From: Acinetobacter chengduensis
GTDB taxonomy: Bacteria; Pseudomonadota; Gammaproteobacteria; Pseudomonadales; Moraxellaceae
Direction of reading: 5' to 3'
Length of the DNA: 64,000 bases
Assembly: GCF_003664645.1 (NCBI RefSeq)
Contig: NZ_RCHC01000002.1
Span: forward strand, 186,001 to 250,000
The notes under the pieces are model-generated. The model searched no databases and was not told the origin of the DNA. It was given only the letters and a program-made list of their open reading frames with translations. This document shows, piece after piece, positions 17,129-27,153 of this stretch (its first letter is position 1; every line of letters begins with the position of its first letter). A program made the position numbers and the translations under genes.

Positions 17129-17962
17129 TCACACCTTAAATTTGCGTAATGGCGATTCTTGTAAACTATTCACCAAGTAAGCTTTACATGGTGCATTTTC
17201 AAGAATGTCATTTACATTCAAATTTTCGGTTAACTCAATAAACACACAAGCACCTGTACCTGTAAGTTTTGCAGTACCGAACTGATCTAAGTATTGCATT
17301 GCTTCATCTACTTCAGGATATAAACTTCTTGCCAGAGGCTCAAAGTTATTGCCGAAACTCGATGGCGTTAACTGATAGGCGCAAAATTTAGAGGGCTTTG
17401 AGTTTCTTGTCAACGTTTTTTGTGAAAAAAGCAGTTGAGTGCTGATAAAACAATCAGGTTTAAGCACAATGAACTTTTTTTGAGCTAAATCTATGAATGT
17501 TAAGTGTTCCCCGATGCCTTCAGCCCATGCATTTTGACCATGCACAAAGATGGGAACGTCGGCACCTAATTGAACACCAAGCGATGCAAGTTGCTCAATT
17601 GTTAATCCGCACTGCCAAAGCTGGTTCAAAATAATCAGTGTCGTTGCTGCATTTGATGAGCCACCACCGAGTCCTGCACCCATTGGAATATGCTTTTCAA
17701 TGCTGATTTTTAAGCCAGTTGGTGTTTTTGCATGTGGTTTTAGAATTTGTGCTGCTTTGTAAATGAGGTTTTGTTCAAGTTCAACAGTGCCAATTCCATC
17801 AATTTCGATGTCTGTAGAAGTTGTTTGTTTGAATTCTAGCCAGTCATATAAGTCGATGAGCTGAAAAATGCTCTGCAATTCGTGGTAGCCATTTTCACGG
17901 CGTCCAGTAATATGCAAAAACAAATTTAATTTGGCAGGGGAAGGAACTCGAATTACATTCAC
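17129..17962 (-). CDS. ispE: 4-diphosphocytidyl-2-C-methyl-D-erythritol kinase IspE
   Basis: IspE phosphorylates CDP-methylerythritol in the non-mevalonate isoprenoid pathway. It is a GHMP kinase: substrate site PSPAKLNLFLHITGRRENGYHE near the start, ATP loop PMGAGLGGGSSNAATT (about 92-107 of this start) and catalytic Asp in LGADVPIFVHG. The frame is open from an ATG at 18007, but I prefer the GTG at 17960-17962 (MNVIRVPSPAK): AGGA is about 8-11 bases upstream, it gives the usual length of about 277 residues, and a TATAAT at 18017-18022 would place the transcript start on the upstream ATG. The start is the uncertain part, not the identity. Confidence 0.93.
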   Translation of the reverse strand: MNVIRVPSPAKLNLFLHITGRRENGYHELQSIFQLIDLYDWLEFKQTTSTDIEIDGIGTVELEQNLIYKAAQILKPHAKTPTGLKISIEKHIPMGAGLGGGSSNAATTLIILNQLWQCGLTIEQLASLGVQLGADVPIFVHGQNAWAEGIGEHLTFIDLAQKKFIVLKPDCFISTQLLFSQKTLTRNSKPSKFCAYQLTPSSFGNNFEPLARSLYPEVDEAMQYLDQFGTAKLTGTGACVFIELTENLNVNDILENAPCKAYLVNSLQESPLRKFKV

Positions 17963-18007
17963 AATCGTTTTTTCCTGAAACTTAGTGCTTATAAGTGCGT
18001 CACGCAT

Positions 18008-18305
18008 TGATTGGGCATTATAGTCGAATATTGTTTTGAGAGGATTGCATTTTGGTACTATGTCAGTTGTGCGCTACCTAAACGATTAAAACATCGAATT
18101 TTGCAGGCATTGTACCGAATGAGTTTTCTACAGATCAGTGTCGAGCTGTCTTTTAAATGTGGTGCAAGTTGACTTCAATTACTCGCTCACTATTTATTTT
18201 TTATTAGAAAGAAGAAAAAGAGTGAAGAGAGTGATTGAAACAAATGCATTAAGCATGTACCAAAGCATGAGCTATTCATACTTTGGCTACTCATATTTAT
18301 TGTTT
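18008..18305. other. Intergenic stretch between lolB and ispE
   Basis: 298 bases, AT-rich. It holds the probable ispE promoter at its left end. A 78-codon frame on the plus strand overlaps lolB and has no ribosome site or family resemblance, so I do not call it. No RNA motif is evident. Confidence 0.5.
18017..18022 (-). promoter_or_regulatory. Probable -10 of the ispE promoter
   Basis: A perfect TATAAT on the minus strand. The start would be near 18009-18011, making a leader of about 48 bases before the GTG at 17962. The -35 is not clear. Confidence 0.45.
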
Positions 18306-18920
18306 TTAACGGTTTTGAATCACCATGGTGATACGGTTTTCTTTACCAGATTCGAGTGCTTGTTTCAAAATTAGCTTATTAGGTAAGTTATTTTGTTCTG
18401 CATAGCTTAAATCCACATCCCAATCATCTTCTGTAATATGAGTGATGCGCTGTTGTTGATCTTTATTTACAACGGCTGAATCTGTGGCTGGTTTTGCTTG
18501 TACCCATTTGATTAAATGCGTAATAGGTGCATGCCATCCAGTTGCACGTTCGAGCAACTCTTCTGGGCTGTCTGCGTGGATTTCGCCTGTTTTAGCGCTA
18601 TTGAGTGTTACTTGGCCTGTGCTACCTGTAATTTGCGTTTTACCCACCCCTAAAATGCCACTTAATTCGATGTCAAATTTATCTTGCTGTTGTTGCCATG
18701 TAAAAAAAGCACTGCCAGATTGCTGCGGTGTGCGCACGCCAATTTTGCCTTGTAAGGCAAATTGATCTATAGCTTCGTTTGTAGATTGTGCTTTTTCTGG
18801 TGCAGTTGGCTGTACAGTTTGAGGAGGCAGTTGCGGTTTGCTGAATTGTTGACAGCCTGTCAAAGCCAACGTGCTACATGCAAAAAATGGAAGGGTATAT
18901 TTAGACAGTTGGCGCATCAT
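18306..18920 (-). CDS. lolB: Outer-membrane lipoprotein receptor LolB
   Basis: LolB accepts lipoproteins from LolA and inserts them in the outer membrane. The 204-residue precursor has a lipoprotein signal with lipobox LALTGC, lipidated Cys23 (Cys22 if the second Met is the start). The mature part follows the LolB pattern: FALQGKIGVRTPQQSGSAFFTW (in the 54-75 region), LLERATGW and a C-terminal LSYAEQNNLPNKLILKQ. The gene follows the TPR gene by 6 bases and is likely co-transcribed with it; lolB next to ispE and prs is a widely conserved order. Confidence 0.9.
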   Translation of the reverse strand: MMRQLSKYTLPFFACSTLALTGCQQFSKPQLPPQTVQPTAPEKAQSTNEAIDQFALQGKIGVRTPQQSGSAFFTWQQQQDKFDIELSGILGVGKTQITGSTGQVTLNSAKTGEIHADSPEELLERATGWHAPITHLIKWVQAKPATDSAVVNKDQQQRITHITEDDWDVDLSYAEQNNLPNKLILKQALESGKENRITMVIQNR

Positions 18921-18926
18921 GCGGGC

Positions 18927-20684
18927 TTAACTCTTTTTAATATGTTGAGGTAACAATAGCGAATTTAATTGATCTAATTGAGGATCATTTGGGTATTTTT
19001 GTTGCAGTTGGTGTAACACTTGGTTGAATTTATTCATGTCACCTTGCATGAAAACAGCACGGGCATAACGTGTGCCAATATTGACGCTGTGGCTTAAGTT
19101 ATAAGCTTTTTCGAGTACTTGTGCAGAAGTGATAAAATCATTTTGCAAGAAACAAATATAGCCAAGGGTATCCAAAATAGATGCTTGTTCTGGCGCATAT
19201 TCAAGCGCATGTTCTACATAACTACGTGCTTCATCTAAGCGTCTGTTTTGCATGGCTAATGTGTAGGCATAAGCATTGAGATAAGTTGGGCTATTGGGTT
19301 CTAATTTGAGTAGTTTTTTGAGTAAGTTGTCGAGCTTTTCGCGGTCTTGAAAAGGGTCAAGCATGAGCACTTCGGCATATATAAGCTCTGGATCATCTGG
19401 CAGGTTTTTAACTGCTTCATCTAATAATCTTACAGCTGCTTTTTTATTGTCCATGCGCTTTAAAATATCGGCTTGTGCTAGATATAAAAAACTTGCATGT
19501 TGCGGATAATTCACACGTTCTTGCGTTAAAAAACGAAGTGCATCATTAAGCTTATCTTGCGTGGCAAAAATGTGAATCATGTTGCGTCTAGAAACGGTAT
19601 ACAGGCTACCATCTACAAGGCGGTAATAAGCTTTAGCAGTTTCAAAATGTTGTTTTCGCTCAGCATTTACAGCAAGGTAGTAGTAAGCTTCATTTTGATA
19701 TTGTGCTGAATAACGGAGTTCAACCAAATATTTTTCGGCCTGCTCATAATGTTCTAAATCAATACTGGTTAAGCCTGCAATAAACAGTGCTTCGTCGGTT
19801 TTAGGCCATTTTTTCAGTAAATCTTCTAGTTTACTCAGAGCCAGTTCTGAGCGGTTAATATTGATTAAATACTTTGCTTCCGCAAGGCGCACATCTATAT
19901 TATTGCGATGCTGATGACTGGCTTTGGCATACCAATTAACGGTGTCATCTATATTGCCTAAAGCATTTAAAATATTGGCTTTTAATAAAATGTAACTGGT
20001 AACTTTAGGGCGTTTTTTTAGCGCAAGATTAATGGTGTTGAGTGCATTATCTAATTGATTATTTTGAGCTTCTAAGCCTGCAATTAACACTAAAATAGAT
20101 GGATTCGTACTTTCTTTGCTTGCACGTAAGGCACGAATTAAAAAGTCACGATCTTCCTCAGATTCTGGCGAAATACCTGTTAAAATTTGAGCCAAATCAG
20201 CATTGGGATCAATATTTAAAATCTTATTTAAGGTGTCAGCAGCCAAATCATATTCATGGGTTTTAAGAGCAATATGTGCCAAGTAAAACATGGCAGGTAC
20301 ATCTTCTGGCTCTTGCACCACCCAAAACGTTGCGATGTCTAAGGCCGCTCGCATATCATTTTGTTCTATAGCAATATTTAATGCGCGTTGCTTAACCGTA
20401 GTTGAATTGCTTTTTATAGCCAAAACAGTGTAATTATGTACTGCGGTAGGTATATCGTCATAAGCCAGCGCAAACTCAGCAATCATGCTTTGCTTAAGTG
20501 CATCATAATTTGAATTTGCATGGTAAAATTCTCCAGATGCTCGAATTTGAGCACTAGAAGCCATGCTACCAAGTAACAAGAATGTGGTAGAATACTGCTT
20601 TATTGTCTCGCCGCGAATTCGGCTATTTGTTTGACGCAATTTTTCTTGATCCAAGTAATGCTTTTTATGACACCGATGTTGCAC
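18927..20684 (-). CDS. Exported tetratricopeptide-repeat protein
   Basis: A 585-residue protein of tandem TPR-type helical hairpins from about residue 60 to the C-terminus (for example VPAMFYLAHIALKTHEYDLA and AYAYTLAMQNRRLDEARSY). A hydrophobic segment, STTFLLLGSMASSAQ (about 32-46), looks like a signal peptide, so a periplasmic or outer-membrane scaffold role is likely. The frame opens at an ATG at 20684, but a TTG at about 20639 would give a more usual signal peptide length; the start is uncertain. It lies directly upstream of lolB, which suggests envelope function. It is divergent from hemA. Confidence 0.8.
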   Translation of the reverse strand: MQHRCHKKHYLDQEKLRQTNSRIRGETIKQYSTTFLLLGSMASSAQIRASGEFYHANSNYDALKQSMIAEFALAYDDIPTAVHNYTVLAIKSNSTTVKQRALNIAIEQNDMRAALDIATFWVVQEPEDVPAMFYLAHIALKTHEYDLAADTLNKILNIDPNADLAQILTGISPESEEDRDFLIRALRASKESTNPSILVLIAGLEAQNNQLDNALNTINLALKKRPKVTSYILLKANILNALGNIDDTVNWYAKASHQHRNNIDVRLAEAKYLININRSELALSKLEDLLKKWPKTDEALFIAGLTSIDLEHYEQAEKYLVELRYSAQYQNEAYYYLAVNAERKQHFETAKAYYRLVDGSLYTVSRRNMIHIFATQDKLNDALRFLTQERVNYPQHASFLYLAQADILKRMDNKKAAVRLLDEAVKNLPDDPELIYAEVLMLDPFQDREKLDNLLKKLLKLEPNSPTYLNAYAYTLAMQNRRLDEARSYVEHALEYAPEQASILDTLGYICFLQNDFITSAQVLEKAYNLSHSVNIGTRYARAVFMQGDMNKFNQVLHQLQQKYPNDPQLDQLNSLLLPQHIKKS

Positions 20685-20717
20685 AATAGCATAAATTTAG
20701 CGAAATGATGACCTGAT

Positions 20718-22001
20718 ATGTCTTTCTTTGCATTAGGTGTCAATCATCAAACCGCCTCTGTAGAGCTACGCGAACAGATTGCATTTAACCCAGAAAAGTT
20801 AAGTGCTTTACTCGCGGAGCAGAGTCAGTGTGCCGATTTAAATGACATGGTTGTGGTATCAACCTGTAATCGCACTGAAGTGTATGCAATGTCTGAAAAT
20901 GCAGACAAGGTGATGAATTGGCTCGCACAATCCAATGGTTTAGATGTTCGACAATTGAGTAATCATGTTTACCGCTATGAAAATGCCAATGCAGTAACAC
21001 ATCTTATGCGTGTGGCGAGTGGTCTAGACTCCCTGATGCTTGGTGAGCCACAAATTTTGGGTCAAGTCAAAACAGCACTGTCTTTAGCCAAAGATGCCTC
21101 TACAGTTTCACCCAATTTAAACCGTATATTTGAATATGCCTTTTATGCAGCCAAGCGTGTACGCTCGGAAACTGCAGTGGGTAGCCATGCTGTATCTATG
21201 GGTTATGCAGTTGCTCAGTTAGCACTCCAAGTTTTTAGTAAGCCAGAGCAACTGACTGTAATGGTGGTGGCTGCGGGCGAAATGAATAGCTTAGTCGCAA
21301 AGCATTTGGCCGAAATGGGTGTGGGTAAAATTATTATTTGTAACCGTACTCGCAGTCGCGCCGAAACTTTGGCACAAGAAATTGCACATCGTGTTGATGT
21401 AGAAATTATCGAATTCTCTCAGTTGGCCGAAAATCTGCACCGCGCAGATGTTATTTCGAGCTGTACGGGTAGTTTGCATCAAGTGATTTATTTTGCAGAT
21501 GTAAAAGCCGCATTAAAAAAACGCCGTTATAAACAAATGTTATTGGTCGATTTAGCTGTACCTCGTGATATAGAGCCTAAAGTGGAAACACTGGATGGTG
21601 TTTACTTGTATGGTGTGGACGACTTACAGTCTGTAATTGATGAAAACCTTGCACAGCGTCGCCAAGCGGCTGTGGAAGCTGAAGTGATGGTCAATCAATT
21701 GGCGACTGAGCTAATCACACAGCAAAAAGTCAATCTTGCGGGTGAAACCATTCATGCTTACCGCCAGCAGGGTGAACAGTTGCGTAAAGAAGAGTTGGCT
21801 TTTGCAGTTGAGCGTATTCAGCGTGGTGAAAATGCTGAATTGGTGATGACTGAATTCTCACATCGTTTAACTCAAAAATTACTACACCCGACTTCAATTT
21901 TACTGCGTGAAGCGGCTAAAGCTGAAGATCCAAGTAGCTTTGAGTTGATGAAGGAAAAGCTTAATTTAGTAGCTAAAAAACGTCGTAAATCAAAACATTA
22001 A
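20718..22001 (+). CDS. hemA: Glutamyl-tRNA reductase HemA
   Basis: HemA reduces glutamyl-tRNA(Glu) to glutamate-1-semialdehyde, the first committed step of C5-pathway haem synthesis. The 427-residue protein has the catalytic Cys50 in [12 protein letters not shown], the substrate-binding [13 protein letters not shown] (about 106-118), an NADPH-binding domain ([21 protein letters not shown], within 180-205) and a C-terminal dimer helix. It is divergent from the TPR-lolB pair, an arrangement seen in many gamma-proteobacteria. It ends 15 bases from the end of dnaG, with no clear terminator. Confidence 0.98.
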   Translation: MSFFALGVNHQTASVELREQIAFNPEKLSALLAEQSQCADLNDMVVVSTCNRTEVYAMSENADKVMNWLAQSNGLDVRQLSNHVYRYENANAVTHLMRVASGLDSLMLGEPQILGQVKTALSLAKDASTVSPNLNRIFEYAFYAAKRVRSETAVGSHAVSMGYAVAQLALQVFSKPEQLTVMVVAAGEMNSLVAKHLAEMGVGKIIICNRTRSRAETLAQEIAHRVDVEIIEFSQLAENLHRADVISSCTGSLHQVIYFADVKAALKKRRYKQMLLVDLAVPRDIEPKVETLDGVYLYGVDDLQSVIDENLAQRRQAAVEAEVMVNQLATELITQQKVNLAGETIHAYRQQGEQLRKEELAFAVERIQRGENAELVMTEFSHRLTQKLLHPTSILLREAAKAEDPSSFELMKEKLNLVAKKRRKSKH

Positions 22002-22016
22002 TTAATTTAAGTTGAT

Positions 22017-23933
22017 CTAGCTAGAGATTAGGCGCTGAGCCATTTTCTTGGTTAACTCATTGAGTTGGCGACGTAAATTGACACCTTCCTTTAATGATTT
22101 AGCGTCTCGGATTTTGGCTTTGAGAAATTTATTTTGAAGACCTTCAGAGTATTCTGTGGCATGGTTAAAAGCACGTTCAGGTGTTTCTAGCATATAAGAT
22201 ACATTTACGCGCTCAAGTATTTCGGCAAGTTCATTAGAATATTTTGATGTTGCGCCTAGCACATAATATATAGCCATTTCTTGATCATCAGGTAAATTTT
22301 CAAAAATTTTATCTAAGCAATTTAAGAAATATTCAAGAATTGAATTCTCGTTTAAATATGCCCTTAAAATTTCAAAATGGGTATATAGGTATGGATTCAT
22401 CGCCAATAATGCAATGGCAAAATCCTCATCACGAGTGCGAATGTTAAAAGATAATATTGCATCATTATTTGTACTAGGTGTCCAACGTCGTCCAACCCCC
22501 ATTCTTTCTTTAAAAGATTGACTAAGTAGGTATTTGTAAGTCCCGAATTTAGGTAGTAAATCTGTTAATTGACGAAGTTCACCCATTACCTGACTTTTAC
22601 CTTCAGGTGTAGAAATATCTTGATTTTGCGTTAGCAGTCCAAAAACAAAATCAGACATGAGAGGCGCTTTATTAAGTAACCTTCTAAAATTCTCAATTCC
22701 TTCACGACGAATTAATGAATCTGGATCATGGTTATTGGGCAACACGAAAAACTTAAGTTCACGGCCGTCATTAAGCAGTGGTAGTGCAATTTCAAGCGTA
22801 CGACGGGCAGCTTTTTGCCCAGCAACATCGCCATCGAAAGCAATAGTTATGCGATTATTTTGTTTAAATAGAATATTTAGATGTTCAGTATTACTAGCTG
22901 TACCTAAAGTTGCGACTGCACCCGCTACGCCATATTGTTGCAAGGCAATCACGTCCATATAGCCTTCCACCATCAACCAGTCATGGGCTTTTTGCTTACG
23001 TCCTTCATACAGACCATAGAGCAATTGGTTTTTATGGAAAACTTCGGAATCGGGAGAGTTAATATATTTGGGCTTAATCTCGTCGTTAAGTGCACGACCA
23101 CCAAAACCCACCACACGACCTTTTACATCGCGGATTGGAAAAATAACGCGGTCACGTAATAAGTTAAAGCTACGGCCATTGTCATTGGTACGAATTAGCC
23201 CAAGTAACTTAATCCCTTCAATATCTTGTGGAAATGCTTTTTCGAGATGTTGCCAGTCTTCTGGCGCATAGCCCAAACGCCAATAAGCAATGGTCTCTGA
23301 GCTCAAGCCACGCTGTTTAAAATATTGCTGCGCTGTTTGGCTTTGCGGTAATTGTTGTTCATAAAACTGGGCAATATTTTCCAATAAATCGTAAAGGTTA
23401 CCATCTTGTACGGCTTCTTCAGCCACATTAAATTGCTCAAAGCCTGCAAATGGGTCTTGTAATTCAGACGCGTCAAATGCTTGAAACTCGGCAAATGGAT
23501 CATGTTCTAAATTAGGCGTAAATGTGTCATTGCGAGTAGATGGCTGAGCTGAACGATCTGTGCTTGGTGTAGGTGCTGGCGTGGTTACCTTGGGTTTGGG
23601 CGCTTCGCGTTTGTATTTGAGCTTATTGGCATCGCGATTATCTTTAGGTAATTCAACACCTGTTTGGCTCGACAGGTCTTTCATGACATCGACAAAATTG
23701 CGACTGCCAATATCCATTAAAAAGCGAATGGCATTACCATTGGCTTGGCAACCAAAACAGTGGAAATACTGCTTATCGCGATAAACATGAAAAGAAGGAG
23801 ATTTTTCTTGGTGAAAAGGGCAACAGCCTGAATAAGTACGACCCGTCTTTTTCAATTTCACGAATTGACCAATCACATCGACAATATCGGTGCGATCTAG
23901 TATTTGATCAATTGTATGTTGAGGGATAGCCAT
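22017..23933 (-). CDS. dnaG: DNA primase DnaG
   Basis: DnaG lays RNA primers at the replication fork. At 638 residues it has the N-terminal zinc finger with ligands Cys38, His41, Cys59 and Cys62 (CPFHQEKSPSF...FHCFGC), the RNA-polymerase core, the Toprim motifs VEGYMDVIAL and IAFDGDVAGQKAARR, and a C-terminal helicase-binding domain. An extended, proline- and threonine-rich linker of about 90 residues (about 105-195) separates the zinc finger from the core; it is longer than in E. coli. dnaG is outside the classic rpsU-dnaG-rpoD operon. Confidence 0.98.
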   Translation of the reverse strand: MAIPQHTIDQILDRTDIVDVIGQFVKLKKTGRTYSGCCPFHQEKSPSFHVYRDKQYFHCFGCQANGNAIRFLMDIGSRNFVDVMKDLSSQTGVELPKDNRDANKLKYKREAPKPKVTTPAPTPSTDRSAQPSTRNDTFTPNLEHDPFAEFQAFDASELQDPFAGFEQFNVAEEAVQDGNLYDLLENIAQFYEQQLPQSQTAQQYFKQRGLSSETIAYWRLGYAPEDWQHLEKAFPQDIEGIKLLGLIRTNDNGRSFNLLRDRVIFPIRDVKGRVVGFGGRALNDEIKPKYINSPDSEVFHKNQLLYGLYEGRKQKAHDWLMVEGYMDVIALQQYGVAGAVATLGTASNTEHLNILFKQNNRITIAFDGDVAGQKAARRTLEIALPLLNDGRELKFFVLPNNHDPDSLIRREGIENFRRLLNKAPLMSDFVFGLLTQNQDISTPEGKSQVMGELRQLTDLLPKFGTYKYLLSQSFKERMGVGRRWTPSTNNDAILSFNIRTRDEDFAIALLAMNPYLYTHFEILRAYLNENSILEYFLNCLDKIFENLPDDQEMAIYYVLGATSKYSNELAEILERVNVSYMLETPERAFNHATEYSEGLQNKFLKAKIRDAKSLKEGVNLRRQLNELTKKMAQRLISS

Positions 23934-24093
23934 GCCGTTGCCGATTTAATCTAGAAATTTATTACGAAACAAATAAAGGATTGTTTTTACAGAACAAAAT
24001 TGATTCAATCAATGAACGTATCTGTAGTTTAAAAGTTTTACGTGTATCTTTTATACAATTGTTCGCCTGTGGTGTACAAGCCTAAAACTAAAA

Positions 24094-24124
24094 TATAAAA
24101 GGGCAAGTATAATAACTTGCCCTA
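24094..24124 (-). terminator. Terminator after bamD
   Basis: GGGCAAGT..ACTTGCCC hairpin with loop TATTAT on the minus strand, followed by TTTTATATTTT. It lies about 30 bases past the bamD stop. Confidence 0.8.
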
Positions 24125-24154
24125 TGAAAAAATGCACCCAGAATAGCGGTTGAA

Positions 24155-25147
24155 TTACTCAGCTGATTTCTCAATGCTCGTCGTTTCAGATTTTGGACGG
24201 TCGAGTAGGCCGAAACTCAAACGATTTGTCAGGCTACGGTCTTCATTCTCGACAGAGTTTTGAGTTTTACTGTCTTGTTCTGAGTGTGTACGACCTTCTT
24301 TACCAAAAATGCCCAGCGTTACTCGGTTAATGATACTGCCATCACTACGTGCTGCACGCATATTCACTGTACCATCTGCTTTTACAAGCTCAGGGTAGTT
24401 TTGTTTTAAAACGTTAATATATTGTTGTGCAGTGGCTTTATCGCCCAGTTTTTCATAACCGTATGCCACTGTAGCAAGGGCTTCTGGAATTTGAGGTGTT
24501 TGAGGGTAATGTTCAATTACCCAAAGTGAACGTTCTACTGCCGCCAAGTATGCCTTACGTTTAATATTGAAACGCGCCGCATTCATTTCACTTTCAGCCA
24601 ATTCTTGGCCGATAAATTTCATACGTTGCGCCGCATCGACTGCGTATTCGCTCGATGGGTAGCGACGAATAAAGTCTACAAAGTTTTGATAGGCTATTTT
24701 TAAGTAGCTCACATCACGATGCGCTTGTTTTAAAGAAGTGTAACGAAGTAAGCCATCGTAGTTTTGTTCCATGTTTGAAACGCCACGTACATAATAAGCA
24801 TAATCTACTTTCGGGTGTTGTGGATTCAAACGAATAAAGCGATCTGCTAAAGCCACTGCACCTTCATAATCTTTTTGCTGGAATTTTACATAGAGTAATT
24901 CAAGCTGTGCTTGTGTTGCATAATTACCTGTAGGGTAATAAGTTTCTAAAGCTTCGAGATGTTTTGCGGCATCAGTATATTGATGACGATCTAACGCTTT
25001 TTGTGCTTTTTCAATATAAACTTGCTCACTAGAAAGTGGGCCTGTGTCTACAACTTCTTTTTTGGGATTGCTGCTGCAGCCTACCATTGCCGATGCAATG
25101 CCAATTGTTAGAGCAAGCATTGTCATTTTATAATGTGGTAGTGACAT
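24155..25147 (-). CDS. bamD: Outer-membrane protein assembly factor BamD
   Basis: BamD is the essential lipoprotein of the BAM complex that inserts beta-barrels. The 330-residue precursor has a lipoprotein signal ending MVGCSS with lipidated Cys24. The TPR repeats run from about 40 to 260 (YIEKAQKALDRHQYTDAAKHL, then YVRGVSNMEQNYDGLL). A C-terminal tail of about 65 residues after the last TPR (SLTNRLSFGLLDRP near the end) makes it longer than the E. coli protein (245 aa). It is divergent from rluD, a conserved arrangement. Confidence 0.93.
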   Translation of the reverse strand: MSLPHYKMTMLALTIGIASAMVGCSSNPKKEVVDTGPLSSEQVYIEKAQKALDRHQYTDAAKHLEALETYYPTGNYATQAQLELLYVKFQQKDYEGAVALADRFIRLNPQHPKVDYAYYVRGVSNMEQNYDGLLRYTSLKQAHRDVSYLKIAYQNFVDFIRRYPSSEYAVDAAQRMKFIGQELAESEMNAARFNIKRKAYLAAVERSLWVIEHYPQTPQIPEALATVAYGYEKLGDKATAQQYINVLKQNYPELVKADGTVNMRAARSDGSIINRVTLGIFGKEGRTHSEQDSKTQNSVENEDRSLTNRLSFGLLDRPKSETTSIEKSAE

Positions 25148-25218
25148 AAAAATTCCTCTGTTATTACGGGCAATGAGCTACAATTGCACTATTAAACCAC
25201 TTTTGTCTGAATGAGCAA

Positions 25219-26271
25219 ATGAGTCAAGCACAATCTTCCAATTCTACTTTCCCTGAAACTGATTTCAATTTACTTGAAGATTCTGAGGATGCAGATAACC
25301 ATACTTCAGACTCAACTGCAACACGTTTATCGTTGCAATTTCAATTGGATGAAAGCTATCTGGGGCAACGTATAGACCAAGTTGCAGCATCAGTTTGGTC
25401 AGACTTTTCACGTGAGAAGCTGAAACAATGGATTAAAGACGGCAGTTTGCTGGTCGATGGCGTAGTCGTAAAGCCTAAATTTAAATGTGAAGGTGTTGAA
25501 TTATTAAGCCTTAATGTTGAATTAGAGCCTCAAACACGCAGTCTGCCAGAAAATATTCCATTGGATATCGTTTACGAAGATGATGATATTATTGTCATTA
25601 ATAAGCCAGTGGGCATGGTTGTACATCCTGGTGCAGGTAATATTACCGGTACATTAGTGAATGCTTTGCTATATCACTATCCAAAATCTGTTGAACTTGC
25701 ACGTGCAGGTTTGGTACACCGTATTGATAAAGACACATCGGGCTTACTGGTTGTTGCAAAAAACCTAGAAGCTCAGTTCGCTTTAAGTCGCCAACTTGAG
25801 AAAAAATCGGTTTATCGTATTTACGATTTAGTGGTATACGGCAACATTATTGCGGGTGGTACGGTTGATCAACCGATCAAGCGTCATCCAGTTGACCGTA
25901 TTAAAATGGCCGTATTGCCAGGCGGTAAAGATGCAGTAACGCATTACAACGTCAAAGAGCGCTTCCAAAACTTTACGCGTGTACAAGCACGCTTAGAAAC
26001 AGGTCGTACTCACCAAATTCGTGTGCACTTTACTTATATTGGTCATGGTTTAGTAGGCGATCAAGTATACGTGCCTCGTGTACGTTTACCTGCGGGTGCG
26101 TCTGAATTGTTAGAAGACACTTTACGTGGCTTTAGACGTCAAGCACTGCATGCTGCAAAACTTGGTCTAGTACATCCACGTACACGTGAAGACATGATGT
26201 TTGAAGCGCCTTGGCCTGAAGACTTCACCCAGTTAGTTGAAGTGTTGCGCACAGAAAATAAAGCGTACTAA
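25219..26271 (+). CDS. rluD: 23S rRNA pseudouridine synthase RluD
   Basis: RluD makes pseudouridines 1911, 1915 and 1917 in helix 69 of 23S rRNA. The 350-residue protein has an acidic N-terminal extension (about 1-40), an S4 RNA-binding domain (about 46-105, LGQRIDQVAASVWSDFSREK), and the RluA-type catalytic domain with GLVHRIDKDTSGLLVVAKN, whose first Asp is the nucleophile. The divergence from bamD and the downstream pgeF match the usual gamma-proteobacterial order and favour RluD over other RluA-family members. Confidence 0.93.
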   Translation: MSQAQSSNSTFPETDFNLLEDSEDADNHTSDSTATRLSLQFQLDESYLGQRIDQVAASVWSDFSREKLKQWIKDGSLLVDGVVVKPKFKCEGVELLSLNVELEPQTRSLPENIPLDIVYEDDDIIVINKPVGMVVHPGAGNITGTLVNALLYHYPKSVELARAGLVHRIDKDTSGLLVVAKNLEAQFALSRQLEKKSVYRIYDLVVYGNIIAGGTVDQPIKRHPVDRIKMAVLPGGKDAVTHYNVKERFQNFTRVQARLETGRTHQIRVHFTYIGHGLVGDQVYVPRVRLPAGASELLEDTLRGFRRQALHAAKLGLVHPRTREDMMFEAPWPEDFTQLVEVLRTENKAY

Positions 26272-26286
26272 TTTCAAAATGAAATT

Positions 26287-26334
26287 AAGCCCATATAAAG
26301 GCAATCTAAGTTGCCCGAGTATGGGCTTTTTTCG
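26287..26334 (+). terminator. Terminator after rluD
   Basis: AAGCCCAT..ATGGGCTTTTTT. Inside the 27-base loop there is a second short stem (GGCAA/TTGCC). Confidence 0.8.
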
Positions 26335-26357
26335 TTATGATGAGTTCAAAGATATAA

Positions 26358-27113
26358 ATGAAAGGAATGGACATGCAGTTTGTGGAAGGATTGCCTAAAG
26401 GGATCTACGTCGGTCAGACCCGAGTACATCACACGCAGACCTTAGCGACGACCAATCAAGCACTCAATGGCTTTAATTTAGCATTACATGTTCAAGATGA
26501 TGCAAAGCGCGTACAACATCACCGTATGGCTTTATTACAAGATTTCGCTAGTTATGGCGTTAATAAAATCACTTGGATGAACCAAACGCATAGCACAGGT
26601 TGCCATACCGTAAACGAACAAATTCCTTTTGAGCCTTTAGAAGGTGATGGCTTGGTGACTCAGCGTCAAGGTCATGCCTTAATGATGATGACTGCTGATT
26701 GTTTACCTGTAGTTTTGGGTAATGCTACGGGCACTGAAGTTGCTAATTTACATGCGGGTTGGCGTGGTTTGGCGGGTGGTATCATTGAAAATACCATTGC
26801 TACAATGCAATCAGCTCCAACATGGGCTTGGTTGGGCGCTGCCATTAGCCAAGAATGCTTTGAAATAGGCGCAGAAGTCAAACTCGCATTTTGTTCAAAA
26901 TATCCAGATTTAGAAGATGCATTCAGAGCAGGTGAAAAAGCTGATAAATATTATGCGGACTTGTATGCGATTGCGCGTTACATTTTAGTGCAACAGGGTG
27001 TACAGACCGTTTTAGGTGGAGATCAATGCTCATACCGCCAAGAGGAAGAGTATTTTTCATATCGCCGTCATGCGCAAACAGGGCGTATGGCAACATTCGT
27101 GTTTATGGCTTGA
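26358..27113 (+). CDS. pgeF: Peptidoglycan editing factor PgeF (YfiH family, polyphenol oxidase-like)
   Basis: A 251-residue protein of the YfiH/LACC1 family. Members act on purine nucleosides or polyphenols, and E. coli YfiH prevents misincorporation of serine into peptidoglycan. The metal/active-site residues are in NQTHSTGCHTV (about 72-82), MTADCLPVVLGN (about 111-122) and NLHAGWRGLAGG (about 128-139): the conserved His, Cys, His. It follows rluD after a terminator, so it may have its own promoter. The first Met (MKGMDMQFVEG) or the Met at residue 4 may be the true start. Confidence 0.9.
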   Translation: MKGMDMQFVEGLPKGIYVGQTRVHHTQTLATTNQALNGFNLALHVQDDAKRVQHHRMALLQDFASYGVNKITWMNQTHSTGCHTVNEQIPFEPLEGDGLVTQRQGHALMMMTADCLPVVLGNATGTEVANLHAGWRGLAGGIIENTIATMQSAPTWAWLGAAISQECFEIGAEVKLAFCSKYPDLEDAFRAGEKADKYYADLYAIARYILVQQGVQTVLGGDQCSYRQEEEYFSYRRHAQTGRMATFVFMA

Positions 27114-27153
27114 AAATGTTAAACTTGAGTGAATCTATCAGCTTTTAATTGTT

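Noticed and set aside
18138-18374. 78-codon frame between ispE and lolB
   Set aside because: It overlaps the lolB 3' end, has no ribosome site and reads as random tyrosine/phenylalanine-rich sequence.
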